Assembly: GCA_028685875.1 (NCBI GenBank)
Contig: JAQUDD010000002.1
Location: 1 to 64,000, forward strand
Direction: 5' to 3'
DNA from: Candidatus Absconditabacteria bacterium
Lineage (GTDB): Bacteria; Patescibacteriota; Gracilibacteria; Absconditabacterales; Absconditicoccaceae
DNA length: 64,000 nt
Every line of letters begins with the position of its first letter. The first letter of the stretch is position 1. The position numbers were made by a program, and so were the translations under genes. This document shows positions 30,551 to 41,798 of the stretch, piece after piece. The notes under the pieces are model-generated. The model searched no databases, was not told the origin of the DNA, and saw nothing but the letters and a program-made list of their open reading frames with translations.

Positions 30551-31129
30551 TTAGAAATTAAACCATTCATCATGCTCATATGCTTCTTGAATGATTGCAT
30601 CAGCGAAGGGTTGTAATGGTTTATATACATATGTTTTATGAAGGTGTTTTACTAATTCTTCACGCGATATGTTGAAATCTTTGTATAAACTTCCATCAGT
30701 TAGATAAATGTTATATTCAGGAATGAGTTTGTCGAGTGCGTAGACAAATTTTGCTTCGTCTGTATCTCTTTTATGGTAGGAATGAATATTTTCTCGGATG
30801 TCGGTTTCTCAGAATTCTTCCTCGAGTTTCTGAAGGGCTTTGGCTTCTCTTTCTTCTTTGGTTTTCACTGCTTCATGATCAAAAGGTAAGGGATATATAG
30901 CAGATTATCTCAAACTTCCTTTAGATAAGAATCAAGTGATAAAGTATGCCCTTGCACATGATATGATAGAGGTATACGCTGGATATCGTGCTAAAAGTGT
31001 TAATTGATATCCATGTTCGAGATCATTTTCTAATCTCTTACTATCAGGATAGTATACCGTTCTTTCTACTATCCTTAGCTTTTGTGTCATCTTGATAAAC
31101 TCAAGAAACTTTTGATGTGCTGTCTCCAT
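30551..31129 (-). pseudogene. HD-domain phosphohydrolase gene disrupted by an 86-bp inversion
   Basis: The frame starts METAHQKFLEFIKMTQKLRI and carries RLENDLEHGYQLTLLA (first metal His). It then enters 30897-30982, where the sequence is inverted and brings a TAA (30905-30907). After it the same frame resumes with YPLPFDHEAVKTKEEREAKA and DTDEAKFVYALDKLIPEYNI to the TAA at 30551. Reading the 86-bp block on the opposite strand gives IADYLKLPLDKNQVIKYALA followed by HDMIEVYAG, the missing HD motif. Reversing the block restores a continuous 192-residue HD_3/YfbR-like protein. Its ATG overlaps the stop of DUF1653 (TAATG). Confidence 0.88.
30897..30982. other. Inverted 86-bp DNA segment inside the HD gene
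   Basis: Bounded by GATAT (30892-30896) and ATATC (30983-30987), a 5-bp inverted repeat. The conserved HD motif reads on the plus strand while the flanks of the gene read on the minus strand. Confidence 0.85.
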
Positions 31130-31368
31130 TAGGGTTTTCTGATCAGTGTAAAACAAGGGAAGGTCTTTCCTTCTCTGGTGACTTCTTCTAGGAACATGGC
31201 TTTGGGTCTTGCTCGAATACTATTGTAATTAGTATCTTCTTTTGGTTGGTAAAGGCTGATATAGATTACTAATTCTTCCATTGTTTCAGAATGAAGAGCG
31301 ACGGAAAGAACTTTGTAAAAATTTCCTTTGTAATGTTGGTAGGTTCCTCCGATTACGAGTTCTTGCAT
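31129..31368 (-). CDS. DUF1653 protein
   Basis: A 79-residue protein with the DUF1653 pattern: GGTYQHYKGNFYKVLSVALH, SETMEELVIYISLYQP, RPKAMFLEEV and TREGKTFPCF. The family is small, beta-rich and of unknown function. Coupled by TAATG overlap to the HD gene, and downstream of murA on the same strand. Confidence 0.9.
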   Translation of the reverse strand: MQELVIGGTYQHYKGNFYKVLSVALHSETMEELVIYISLYQPKEDTNYNSIRARPKAMFLEEVTREGKTFPCFTLIRKP

Positions 31369-31392
31369 GGATTTATGTTTTAGATAAAAAAT

Positions 31393-32637
31393 TTATTCAG
31401 ATCTGATTTGTTCAATGGAAACTCCAATATTCGTCAGCTTTTGGATAATATTATCATATCCTCTTTCAATAATGGATTCATTGGTTATATAGGTACTTCC
31501 CTTTGCCATAATCCCAGCAAGAATCATTGCACTTCCTCCTCTGAGGTCAGTACTTGAAACGTATCCTCCTTTTAGGTTGGTTTTACCGAGGACTAATGCT
31601 TGATGAGGATTTAGTATTTCTATTTTTGCTCCAAGGTTCTCTAGTTCTGAAAGATATCAGAATCTTCATTCATAGAGTGTTTCAAAGATTTTGGAGATTC
31701 CATGACATTGAGTGAAGAGTGCACCGAAGATTGACTGGAGATCACTAGGGAATCCTGGGAAAATTCTGATTTCTAATTTTTTGACTGCTCTATAGTTGGC
31801 TTTATTATAAGAGTCTACTTTGATAGTATGTTTATCGAGAATGCGGAAGTTAATACCCATTTCATCGGCAATATTGTACATGGCAGAGAGGTCGTCAACA
31901 TTCATGTTTTTGATGAGAAGCTCAGAATTATCAGCTCCTGCCCCGATAGCAAAATATGTACCTGCTTCGATATAGTCACTTACAATAGTAAATTCAGGAT
32001 TCTTTACTTCAATTTTTTTAGTAGGCTTTATGGTCAGGGTGTGATCAATTCCTCGTGTAATATTGGCTCCTGCATTATTGAGGAATTCAACAAGATTTTT
32101 TACATGTGGCTCTGTTGCTGCCTGATAGACAGTAATATCATAATCAATGTCTTTGAGGAATGCGAGATAAGTAATGAGCGCTTCTACTGCAGTTACGGAA
32201 AATCCCTTGAGCATAATATTTCTTTTTGGTTTTCCGACAACTTTGAAGACTTTATGTTCTCCTTCATAGGTAATTTCTACTCCTGCCTTCACAAGTCCAT
32301 CATCAAAGACATCAAGGGGTCTTTTCCCAATATTACATCCACCACTTCCCACAAAACGCACTTCTCCATATTTAATGAGTCCTAAAGGGATGAGAAGAAT
32401 AGATGCCCTGAATTTGGTTGCTAAGTCATTAGTAAGATCAAAATACTTTTTGGAAGTAGTAAGTGCTGTCTCTGCAAGAGCTTCCATATTCCTTACATCG
32501 CTGATATGAGGTTTGTTTTTGAGTTCAACTTCATTGTCCAAGATGTAGTTAGCTGCTACAATAGGTAATGCTGCATTTTTACTTCCTGAAATAATTACTT
32601 CGCCCTTGAGATTAGGTGAATAGCCGATTTTATACAT
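31393..32637 (-). CDS. murA: UDP-N-acetylglucosamine 1-carboxyvinyltransferase MurA
   Basis: First committed step of peptidoglycan synthesis (enolpyruvyl transfer to UDP-GlcNAc). The 414 residues show LKGEVIISGSKNAALPI, RASILLIPLGLI, VGSGGCNIGKRPLDVF with the catalytic Cys (fosfomycin target), TVYQAATEPHVKNLVEFLNN, PGFPSDLQSIFGALFTQCHG and TDLRGGSAMILAG. Two TGA glycines close together near residue 325. The catalytic loop Cys is present, so a fosfomycin-sensitive type is expected. Slightly shorter than the usual 418-430 residues. Confidence 0.96.
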
Positions 32638-32712
32638 TCGTGAGATAAGTGGATAAAAATTCCTCTTTCTTCTCCAGAATATATGGGTTCAGCTCATAAA
32701 GTAAAGTTGAAA

Positions 32713-32738
32713 AAAATCTGATTTTTAGTTCAGATTTT
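32713..32738 (-). terminator. Intrinsic terminator
   Basis: AAAATCTGA / TCAGATTTT stem; on the reverse strand followed by a T run, after the gene at 32749. Confidence 0.8.
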
Positions 32739-32748
32739 AAAAGTTCTG

Positions 32749-34299
32749 TTATTGATTTTGTAGTTCTGTTATAATGTTTTGATGCATAGCATACATTTCT
32801 TCTTCTATCTGAGAGGGTTGAAGACGAGGTAATAATGCTTCTAGGATAAGGTCTCAGAGGATATTATAAATATTCCATCCTTTTCTCTCCAGTACGAGAG
32901 GAAGATATTCTTCATTGTTATTGTATTCAATTTCTGCATTTTCTGCTCCAAGTCGCAATCCATATTTAATTTTGTTTATTGTATCCTTCCTATTAAAGAA
33001 CGGTTCAGTTAGTGGAAGATATTCCTCAAATGAATATCTTTCCTCTTTTTCTCCTCAAATAACATCAATTTCGTCTCTATTAGAGAATTGAAAATTATTT
33101 GTTAGTGTTGCAAACATGTGATATTCTGCTTTATAGGTGTTTTTATTAAGTGACTCTTTATTGATCGTTAAGGTTTCTTGATATTCATGAAGGAGCCTTT
33201 CTTTAACTTCCAAGTTGAGTCAATAGTTCAAAAGCTGTTTTGTGCTTTTATGAGCAATATCCATCATCACCATTCCAATGAGTCTTTGAACATATCCTGC
33301 ATGTGAATTGAGATACTTATCTGCCAGAGTGAGTTGAAGTATATTTAAATCTATTGCTCTTTCATACTCCCCTTGCTCAGCATAATAGATACCTATGTTT
33401 CATAGACTTCTTACTATAGGTTGTAATCCTATTAATTTAGGAAAATACATTTCCTCATCTTGTCGCTGTAAATTTGCAATTCTTTCTACTTGATCAAAAA
33501 AATCTGACTCCTCTAATTGTTGTAAATATTCCAATAATTCTGGATTGTTTTCTATGAATTCACCATGTGTTTTATAATATTTTTCTGTTCGTCTATCATT
33601 TCGATATCTTCGCATCTGATTTTCTTTATCTAATCCAAATCCATCCCATTTTTCATAAGGAAATTTTTCCCTAATTATATTTAAAGTTTCTATATCATCA
33701 AAACTCGTTCCAAACACTCTTGCAAATTCTTTATATCCATTTTCCTCTGCTGAGAGATTTGGATCTAATCGTGTCGCTTCAAAGTAAGCGTCTGGAATAA
33801 TTTCTGGGGTTTGTTGTGCTTGTTCCCCTATGAAGAAATAGATGCATCCCAGAATAATCACTATAATTATTGCTATGAGCGTAGATCTTCGCTGTGGGGT
33901 ATCAGACTTTTGCTTCTCTGGAAGCTGGGCAAGATGAAGTTTTTGTCTTTTTTGTTGGAGTTCGAGAGAAATACAAAAACTGATTACAAAAAGTGTGAGC
34001 GTTCGCATTAACATTTTAGATGTTGGGTCTTTTGCGTAGTAAGTAATTAATCCTGTAAGTGCAATCATTCCTCATGAGAGGATAAGAAACGCTATCTTTA
34101 TGCATTTGAGCGTAGTAAGGTTCGGGATGAAAATCGCAATACTACAAAAGAAAAAGAAAACTGAGATAAGTATCCCAATCGTTCCGTGCAGAGGAAGCAA
34201 AAGGTTAAATGCTTGAATAGTAAGGAGAACGCTTCGAATCCCTATGAGAAAGAGAATTCAACTGGCTATTTTATTTCGGAAAAGGATTTTTCTGTGCAT
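32749..34299 (-). CDS. Membrane protein with a TPR-like soluble region, 516 aa
   Basis: The N-terminus has four hydrophobic helices (ILFLIGIRSVLLTIQAF, TIGILISVFFFFCSIAIF, IAFLILSGGMIALTGL, LTLFVISFCISLEL). A basic loop follows, then a fifth helix (STLIAIIIVIILGCIYFF) and a long polar C-terminal region. That region contains YYAEQGEYERAIDLNILQLTL, a TPR-like helical pair, but only one clear unit. At least five TGA glycines. No catalytic motif seen. Downstream neighbour on the same strand is murA, about 110 bp away across a terminator. Confidence 0.72.
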
Positions 34300-34460
34300 G
34301 TGTTTTTTTATTTTAGTTAATAAATATTATCCTATCCATTATATAGATCTATCTTATTTATGCAAAAAGTTCTATTTTCTTCTCTCTCTTGTAAACGGAG
34401 AATGAAATCGTAGTATGGAAATTAGATTTTTTATTCTCTTGTGTGATCCTGCATTTTGTT

Positions 34461-36116
34461 ATGAAATATGAACTCCTAAACGAAGAATATTGACTTTCTT
34501 TTATAGAAAGACTACTGAAAATCAGGACGGTAGCATCAGATGTTGATGCTTTTTTTCAGCCAACTTTAGGTAATAGTTGGATTGATCCTTTTTTACTCAA
34601 TGATATGGAGAAAGCAGTAGATCACATTATCACAGCTATGAAAAAGAATCACAAGATTATGGTTTTTGGAGACTATGATGTGGATGGAATCACTTCGAGC
34701 TACAGTGTGTATAAATTTTTGAGATATTTTCTGCAGTATCCAAATGTAAGTATTATGTATCCCAGTAGAAGAGAAGATGGTTATGGATTGAAGGTAAAAC
34801 ATCTGGAGATGATGAAGGAAAAAAATATTGATTTGGTGATTACTGTGGATAACGGGATTACTTCCATAGAAGAAGCTTTTTATGCGAAGACGCTTGGCAT
34901 TGATTTGATTGTGACGGATCATCATCATCCTCTAAATGAGCTTCCCTCTGCTATTGCAGTGGTAAATCCTAGCTGCTCTCCTCGTTATCCTTTTAAAGGA
35001 TTGGCTTGAGTCTGAGTAGCTTTCAAACTGATTATGGCGATTCTCTCTAAAACTACATTGGATGTAAAAAGAAAGAATCAGATTTTTCATTTCTTTTTGC
35101 CGATTGTGGCGATTGGGACGGTAGCAGATATTGTTCCTTTGCTGAGTGAAAATAGGTTTATGGTGAAGAAGGGTCTAGAACTTATCAACTCCTCCGCTGA
35201 TACCTTACCTCCTGCATTGAAAGGATTTCTCTCGTATCTGAATATTAAAAGTCCTATTGATACCTTTCATATTGGGTTTATGATTGGACCGAGAATTAAT
35301 GCATGAGGGAGAATGGAAAGTCCTTATGATAGTTTGAATATCTTTCTTCATGAGGGAGAGGAACAAGTAGCGTTTTTGGAGAAAATAGATGCAATCAATA
35401 CAGAAAGAAGAAAAACTCAAGAGCAAGGAGTAAAAATAGCTGAAACCATGATTAATCCCGAAGGAAGTTTACTTTGTGCTTATAGTGAGGAGTTTCATGA
35501 AGGAGTGATCGGGATTATTGCGGGAAGATTAACGGAAAAATATTATAAACCTTCCATTGTATTTAAGATTGAACCTGAAAAAGGGACGGCAAGTGCAAGT
35601 TTGAGAGGTCCTGCATATTTTAATGTGATTGATATGATTCTTGCTCATGAGGAATTGCTTGAGAGATATGGAGGGCATAAGGGGGCTGGAGGATTAACGG
35701 TGAAGATTGAGAATTTAGCGCTTCTCTGTGAAAAGATGGAGCGTTATTGTGTTGATAAGATTCAGATTTCTGATTTGGAGAAAGTGATCAGTGTAGATAC
35801 GAAGATTTTTCCTCATGAATGGATTGAGGATAATCTTAGCTATTTAGAAAAATTTGCTCCTTTTGGAGAAGGGAATAAGGAACCTCTTTTTTTGTTTGAA
35901 GACTTGGAAGTACACAGAGTTGAAAAAGTCTGAAACAAAGGAAATGGACATATGAAAATTTATGCGTATCGAGGAGAAATGCTGATGAGTTTGCTTTTTT
36001 GGGGGAAGTGAGCTGATTGTGAGTTGGTCCCAAGTCAAATTTCTGTGATTGGAAGTATCAAAAGAGATACCTTTAATGGAGGATATTTCATTGATGGAAC
36101 GCAGATTTTGGAATAA
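34461..36116 (+). CDS. recJ: Single-stranded-DNA-specific exonuclease RecJ
   Basis: A 551-residue DHH-family 5'-3' exonuclease. Start ATG 34461 (MKYELLNEEYGLSFIERLLK) is set by the open frame once TGA is Gly. Motifs: IMVFGDYDVDGITSSYS, DLVITVDNGI, IVTDHHHPLNELP (DHH), AIGTVADIVPL, GFMIGPRINAGGRM, GVIGIIAGRLTEKYYKPS and the DHHA1 glycine signature RYGGHKGAGGLTV. The C-terminal OB-like region includes EKFAPFGEGNKEP. Six TGA glycines. Confidence 0.96.
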
Positions 36117-36264
36117 AGATAAAAGAGTACCTTCCCCCTTTTTTTTATTCATTTTTTTGCCTTATGCCTTTTTTGTAAGAAAAGTAGATAGATTTTTTCT
36201 TCTCTTCTTGTACATGAAAGAAATTTACCTATAGACAAGGAGTTTTACTGATAATTTTCCATAT

Positions 36265-36819
36265 ATGAAAAAATTAATTATTACTGCAAACCCTTCTTCA
36301 AAAGGATTTACTCATGTTCTTTCGTGAAAGCTAGAAGCACTTTCTCTTAAACAAGGAGACGAAGTAGAACTTTTGGATCTTTACTCAACACCTCTGCAAC
36401 AAGATTTTCTTACATATGAAGAGGCCAAAGAGATTGGAGAAAATTCTCTAACGAAGCAAATGCAAGAGAAGCTACTTTGGGCAGATGAATATATCTTTAT
36501 TTTCCCCATTTGGTGGGGAGATGCCCCAGCAATTATGAAGAATTTTTGGGACTGTAATTTTACTCAAGGATTTGCTTATAGATACAGAAAAGGAGGGAAA
36601 AGAGAGGGATTATTAAAAGGTAAACAAGCAAGAATTATTGCCACTTCTGGGGCACCAGCATTTTTTTATTCAATTATTTTACATATTCCGCTTTTTTGGA
36701 AGCTTAATAGAATTGGTTTTTGTGGGGTCAAACAAAAATCCTTTACAATATTTGGAAACTTGTGAAGGACAAAGACTGATGCGAGTAAGTATTTAACGAA
36801 GTTAGAGAAATTGGTGTAA
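36265..36819 (+). CDS. Flavodoxin-fold NAD(P)H:quinone oxidoreductase
   Basis: 184 residues starting KKLIITANPSSKGFTHVLSG (FMN phosphate loop). EYIFIFPIWWGDAPAIMKNF matches the MdaB/KefF-type FMN site, and IIATSGAPAFFYS follows. Such enzymes reduce quinones or regulate KefC-type potassium efflux; no transporter gene adjoins it, so its partner is unknown. Two TGA glycines (LSGKLE and NLGRTK). It is convergent with ftsQ with a gap of about 10 bp. Confidence 0.88.
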
Positions 36820-36829
36820 TTTTCTTACT

Positions 36830-37711
36830 TTACCACTTTCTAATAATTACTCTATTTTCATCCAAAGATCAAAGATCAATGCTTGCAATCCTATCAAAGT
36901 CTGGATAGTATTTTTGGAGTTTATGATATTTTTCAAACTGAGTTTCTAGGGTTTTAATATCCTGAAGGTTAAGATAGATAACTTTTTCGTCTGTCGTGAA
37001 GAGTGCAACTCTTCGAGAACCTACCAAATATACGAAACGTCTAATATTTGGAATAGCTTCATACACCTTGGGGAGAAGTAGTGTGAAATTTTTGAAGCTA
37101 AACTGGAAGAAAAAGCTCTCTAAGGATACTGCACCAGAAGCATATTGTGGAGTATCAATAACGGGAGCTGCCAATCAAAGCGCTCCTCCACTCTGAAGTT
37201 CAAAAATTGTGGTATCATTTCGTACTCCATATTCTTTTTCTCTGTATTTAATTTTGAGTGCAGGTTCTTTATAGAGAACATTAATTCCCAGAGTATTCCC
37301 TGTTTCAAGTTGAAAGTTGATATCTGTTACAAAAGGATGCGTCGCCTGTATACTGTGTAAAATATCGTGTTTTTTGAATCTATTAAGCATAAAATAATTC
37401 TGATTTTTTACTTGAGTGGTGAGAGCATTAAAAAGTTCTATGTCTTCGTAATAGTCTATTGTTCCCTGCGAGAACTTGATTTTTTCGATAGTATATTCTG
37501 CTCTAAAAAAAAATCCTCTAATGATAAACACAAAAATAAATACACAAAAAATAATAATCATTGTTACTCGAGTAATAATTTTTTTTGTTTTGGCACTCAG
37601 AGATATCTTAACATTAGGGGTACGAATCCCTGCTTTGTTCATTACTTTCTTGAGTGAGGGTTTCCTTTTTTTCTTGGCAAAGGACCTAGCACTAACTAAT
37701 CCTCTAGACAT
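36830..37711 (-). CDS. ftsQ: Cell division protein FtsQ-like
   Basis: Single-pass divisome protein with 293 residues. A basic N-terminal tail (FAKKKRKPSLKKVMNKAG) is followed by one membrane helix (VTMIIIFCVFIFVFIIRG). The POTRA-like region runs AEYTIEKIKFSQGTIDYY to TDINFQLETGNTLGINVLYK. The FtsQ beta domain ends with KVIYLNLQDIKTL and IASIDLGSLDENRVIIRKW, resembling the IDLR..NRV end of FtsQ. Two TGA glycines. Its start overlaps the stop of the upstream DUF212 gene by 8 bp. Confidence 0.85.
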
Positions 37712-38201
37712 ATACGATATAATATAATACAAAGGTAAGAAGCATTCCAAATAATAACCCTCCCAACACTTCTATAGGAGTGTGTCCTAGTCTTTCATTC
37801 AGCTTGGTTTTCTTTCCTCATTTCATAGAAAATGTTTCTTTTAATTCTTTTCTGATGTCATTTAGATATTCTGCATGTTTCCCTGTTTGAAATCTTACAT
37901 TCATTGCATCATAAGCAAAGAGGAGAGAGAAAGTAGCCGCAATAGCGAAGGTTGTAGAAAATATCCCATCATGTAATAAAGCAAGTATAGTAACACTGCT
38001 TGCTACTCCGGTGTGGAAGGAAGGGAACCCTCCAGAAGAAAATACCTGATCGAGAGAAAAATGTTTTTGACTGACAGAATCAATTACTACTTTGGTAAGT
38101 TGAATAATACCCCCTACAATTGCAACGATAAAAATAGGAGGAAGAGTATTCTTTATTTCCTGAAAAAAGTCTATCGTATGCTGGATGAGGTATTGCAGCA
38201 T
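37704..38201 (-). CDS. Divergent PAP2-family (DUF212) membrane protein
   Basis: 165 residues. IFIVAIVGGIIQLTKVVIDS, SSGGFPSFHTGVASSVTILA (the conserved GG-PS-H segment), FAYDAMNVRFQTGKHAEYLN and LNERLGHTPIEVLGGLLFGM are diagnostic of the acid-phosphatase/haloperoxidase-related DUF212 group. About four membrane helices. One TGA glycine (SMKGGKK). Probably acts on a lipid or phosphate substrate at the membrane; the reaction is unproven. Overlaps ftsQ by 8 bp, so cotranslated. Confidence 0.9.
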
Positions 38202-38324
38202 CAACCTTTTGAAAAAGTAAATCTTCTTTGTCTTATGAAAATCTTTTAAAAATACAAGTTATCTTTAGCTTGAAAATCTTGGATATATAGCTACTCTTTC
38301 TGTGTTTTATTTCTTCGTGTAAGT

Positions 38325-38573
38325 ATGGGGTTTGAGGAAAGAATTAATAAATGGATCATTGGTGCAGTAATGGGAAGGAAGCATGTCTATCGCTACGAAG
38401 ATACTAAAAAGATCGTTGACAAAGAACATACCCCTAAAGAAGGGAATACTAAGAAATCTTCTAAAATCTCCGAAGTGAAGTGATTTCTGGAGCTTTGAGT
38501 TGGGGAATTAAAGAGCAATATTAAGGGGAAAATAAGCTCTGAAAACGATGATGAGTATTCCGATGATCGATAA
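38325..38573 (+). CDS. Small hydrophilic protein, 82 aa
   Basis: Starts MGFEERINKWIIGAVMGRKH; continuous only with two TGA glycines (EVKGFLELGVG). Lys/Glu-rich with an acidic C-terminus (ENDDEYSDDR). It may contain an amphipathic N-terminal helix. No family recognised. Stands alone between the DUF212 and ZIP genes, on the opposite strand from both. Confidence 0.55.
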
Positions 38574-38685
38574 AATATCTCAATACCACCATTCCTGCTT
38601 TATGAAAAACTTCTCGGAATGATGAGAAGTTTTTTTGTTTACTATTAATTTTGTCCAATGATATTTCTGGGGTTGCTATTTCTCA

Positions 38686-39441
38686 TTAGTCAATGTGTCC
38701 TGCTGTAAGCGCAAGCATAATTCCTATTCCTGCCAAGAAGAAGAGAATTTGGATGAGGGAGGAAGAAAGTTTTGTGGTTTTATGCATCTCTGGAATAAGA
38801 TCAGAGCCTGCAATATAGATAAAGAGACCAGCAGCTAGAGGCATTAAGAATTCTGAGATTCCTTCAATATACATATTAAGTACTATTGCAATCCCCACTC
38901 CAATAAAAGCTGTTAATGCTGTGAGAAAATTCATTAAGAGAGCCTTCTTTTTTGTGAATCCCCCATGAATAAGTACTCCAAAGTCTCAGATTTCTTGTGG
39001 TATTTCATGGAGAATCACCGCGATGGTGGTTGCAATTCCTACTTGGATATCTACGAGAAATGCTGCTCCGATAATGAGTCCATCAATTAAATTGTGTACC
39101 ATATCCCCTACTAAATTCATCCAAGCGAAGGGATGTTTGTGTTCTTTAGTGATCGGCATGTGGCAGTGATTTCGGTGGATTACTTTTTCAATGATGAGTC
39201 CTAGTACTATTCCCACTAACACAATAAGTCAGATGTGTAGGTCAAACTCTCCTTCATGACTTGCTTCTGGCAAGAGATGAAGAAACGCATCTCCCATCAA
39301 GGTTCCTGCGGAAAATGCTATAAAATAAATCAGAATTTTTTTAAGTTTTTCGACTTTGATTCCAAGTGTGAGAATTCAGATTAAGGAGATAATGCTTACA
39401 ATGGCTGTTGCTATAAGTGCATAGATAATATTTTGCGGCAT
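38686..39441 (-). CDS. ZIP-family divalent metal transporter
   Basis: 251 residues with about eight hydrophobic helices. The conserved ZIP metal-binding helices are present: GDMVHNLIDGLIIGAAF (HN..DG) and ILHEIPQEIGDFGVLIHGG (HEIPxEIGDF, with the Gly encoded by TGA). A short His-rich loop (HRNHCHMPITKEHKHPFAW) lies between helices three and four. Imports Zn or related metals into the cytoplasm. Four TGA glycines. The downstream flank is AT-rich; the upstream side abuts the repeat cluster at 39496. Confidence 0.93.
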
Positions 39442-39495
39442 AGATAGGGGAGAATAAAAGTATAAAAGAGAAAGAGATTGAAAGTTATGTATGTT

Positions 39496-39798
39496 GTCAT
39501 CCTGAGTGAAACGAAGGATCCAAGGATGCATTTTTTTTGTTTCTGGATTCTTCACTGCGTTCAGAATGACGGGATGTCATTGCGAGCCAAAGGCGAAGCA
39601 ATCCAAGTAAAAGGAATTTCTTTTTTATCTGGATTCTTTCCCGCTGTTCGCTTTGCTCAGCGGGACGCGGCCTCCTTACAGTTCTCCCGCAGTTCTGCGG
39701 GACAGGCTGCCTTTCTTTGTTCGTCTTCACTTCCAGTCGTCTGAATGACGATTTATGTTCAGAATGACAGTTGGATTGCTTCGCAAGCTCGCAATGAC
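39496..39798. repeat. Large cluster of dispersed palindromic repeats
   Basis: Units in order: GTCATCCTGAG...GGATCC (39496-39521), GGATTCTTCACTGCG...GAATGAC (39545-39570), GTCATTGCGAG...GCAATCC (39576-39604), a GC-rich block with GCTCAGCGGGACGCGGCC and TTCTGCGGGACAGG, GTCTGAATGAC and CAGAATGAC units, and GGATTGC...CTCGCAATGAC (39773-39798). The third and last form an inverted pair like the ends of the GIY-YIG cassettes at 60354 and 61186 but enclose no gene. Confidence 0.85.
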
Positions 39799-39812
39799 GA
39801 GATGTTGATGGA

Positions 39813-40112
39813 TTATTCTTCACAGTTTGGATCTCAACAATCACAATGAGATTGATGTTGTTTTTTTCGTTTTATTAATGTTCTGGTTGAGATTCAAAAT
39901 TTTTTTACCACTTCTTTTGCGGTTTTGTTTTCATGACAATACTCTTCATTTACTTCTTCAATGAATTTTCTGCTATAAGTTCCTCTTTTCCCTTCTGGGG
40001 TAAAAGTAGTTTTGCAATCATGACAGAGGTACCTTTGACTATGGTTTCTTCCTTGTCCATACTTAATGGTATCTTCACTTTCACATTTTTTACATTCAGG
40101 ATTATTTGTCAT
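39813..40112 (-). CDS. Zinc-ribbon protein resembling IS1-type InsA
   Basis: 99 residues. ECKKCESEDTIKYGQG and YLCHDCKTTFTPEGKRG form a CxxC...CxxC zinc ribbon as found in InsA-like transposase subunits. A helix-turn-helix-like stretch (FIEEVNEEYCHENKTAKEVV) follows. The tail is a Cys/His cluster (HCDCGDPNCEE). Two TGA glycines. No DDE transposase or terminal repeats accompany it, so it may be a relic or domesticated DNA-binding protein. Lies beside the repeat cluster. Confidence 0.65.
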
Positions 40113-40304
40113 TTATAATATACGAAATGTAAAAATATTTTCTCTACAGCATTTTACTTTTGTTGGTATAAGAAAGAGAGAGCGGAATACAAGTAAATTT
40201 TACTAAATCCTCCTCTTTTCTCTTGTTGATTTTTTTCTTAGATTCTCTTGTAAGAGGGCTGTCTTTCTCTATAAAGGGGCTGTTTTATCCCATTATCGAT
40301 TACT

Positions 40305-41696
40305 ATGAAAGCTACACAGATTGCACAAATCTCGAAGAGCTACCCATCACTCTTGGACGCGCCGATCAAGGTGCAGGGGCGGGTGAGAAGCATCAGAGAT
40401 TCAAAAACCTTTGGGTTTATCGAGCTTAATGACGGTTCTTGTTTTAAGAATATTCAGATAGTATTTGATAATAAGCTCAATAATTTCGAAGAAATTTGTA
40501 AATTCACCACGGGAAGTAGCGTGAGTGTAGAAGGGATTTTGGTGGCTTCTGAGGGAGCGAAGCAAGCTTATGAAGTTAAGGCTACAAAGGTGAAGCTCAT
40601 CGGTGGAGCTGATGAAGATTTTCCGTTGCAGAAAAAGAGACATAGTTTTGAATATCTCAGAACTATTGCGCATCTCAGACCGAGAAGCAACACTTTTAAC
40701 GCAGTATTTAGAGTGAGAAATCTGCTTTCTTTTGCGATACATCAGTTTTTTCAAGAGAGAGGATTTCTGTGGGTGCATACGCCGATTATTACGGGATCTG
40801 ATGCGGAAGGAGCGGGAGAAATGTTTCAGGTAACCACACTTGATCTAGAAAATCTACCAAAGAATAGTGAAGAGAGCGTTGATTATCATCAGGATTTTTT
40901 CTGATCTAAGGCATCCTTAACGGTAAGCGGACAGCTCGAAGGAGAGACGTTTGCGACTGCTTTTGGGAATATTTACACCTTTGGACCGACGTTCAGAGCG
41001 GAAAATTCTAATACTTCGAGGCATTTGTCTGAGTTTTGGATGATTGAGCCGGAGATCGCTTTTGCGGATCTGGAGGACAATATGCAGTTGGCAGAAGATT
41101 TGATCAAATATGTCTTTGGCTATGTGCTAGAAAAGGCGCCTGATGAGATGGAATTCTTTGATACATTTATCTTTCCTGGCGTGAAAGAGAGAGCAGAAAC
41201 ATTGGTGAAATCAGAATTTTCTCATGTGACCTATACCGAAGCTATCGAACTTTTGAAAAAAGCTGACCACACCTTTGAGTATGCTCCTGAATGGGGAATC
41301 GATTTGCAAACCGAGCATGAGAGATATCTCTCGGAAAAGATCTTTAAGGGACCAGTATTTGTGACGGATTATCCCAAGGATATCAAGGCGTTTTATATGA
41401 AGCTCAATGAAGATAATAAGACGGTAAGAGGAATGGATTTATTGGTGCCAGGAGTGGGAGAATTGATCGGAGGAAGTCAGAGAGAAGATAATTATGAGAA
41501 GTTGAAAGCGAGAATGGATGCGATGGGAGTAAATACGGACGAACTGTATTGGTTTTTGGAGCTCAGAAAATATGGTACAGTGTCTCATGCAGGATTTGGA
41601 GTTGGATTTGAGAGATTAGTGATGTATATGACAGGAATGGAAAATATTCGTGATGTGATTCCGTTTCCTAGATATCCGAGAAATTGTGAGTTTTAG
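40305..41696 (+). CDS. asnS: Asparaginyl-tRNA synthetase
   Basis: Class IIb synthetase of 463 residues. The N-terminal OB anticodon-binding domain has [20 protein letters not shown]. The catalytic core has motif 1 near [49 protein letters not shown], motif 2 [20 protein letters not shown] and motif 3 [13 protein letters not shown]. Start ATG 40305. One TGA glycine only. Its codon use is somewhat richer in GCG, GAG and ATC than neighbouring genes. Confidence 0.95.
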
Positions 41697-41748
41697 GGTT
41701 AGGGAGGATTACAGATGATTTGGGAAGAGAAAAAAGTGTAAAAGAAGA

Positions 41749-41787
41749 AAAGAGCGATGGGTATTCGCTCTTTTAGTTTTTTTATTG
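41749..41787 (+). terminator. Intrinsic terminator after asnS
   Basis: AAAGAGCGA / TCGCTCTTT stem followed by T-rich sequence. Confidence 0.85.
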
Positions 41788-41798
41788 CTTCAATAAGT

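Noticed and set aside
39813-40112. Complete insertion sequence
   Set aside because: Zinc-ribbon protein resembles InsA, but no catalytic transposase ORF or terminal repeats specific to it were found; the neighbouring repeats belong to the genome-wide families.
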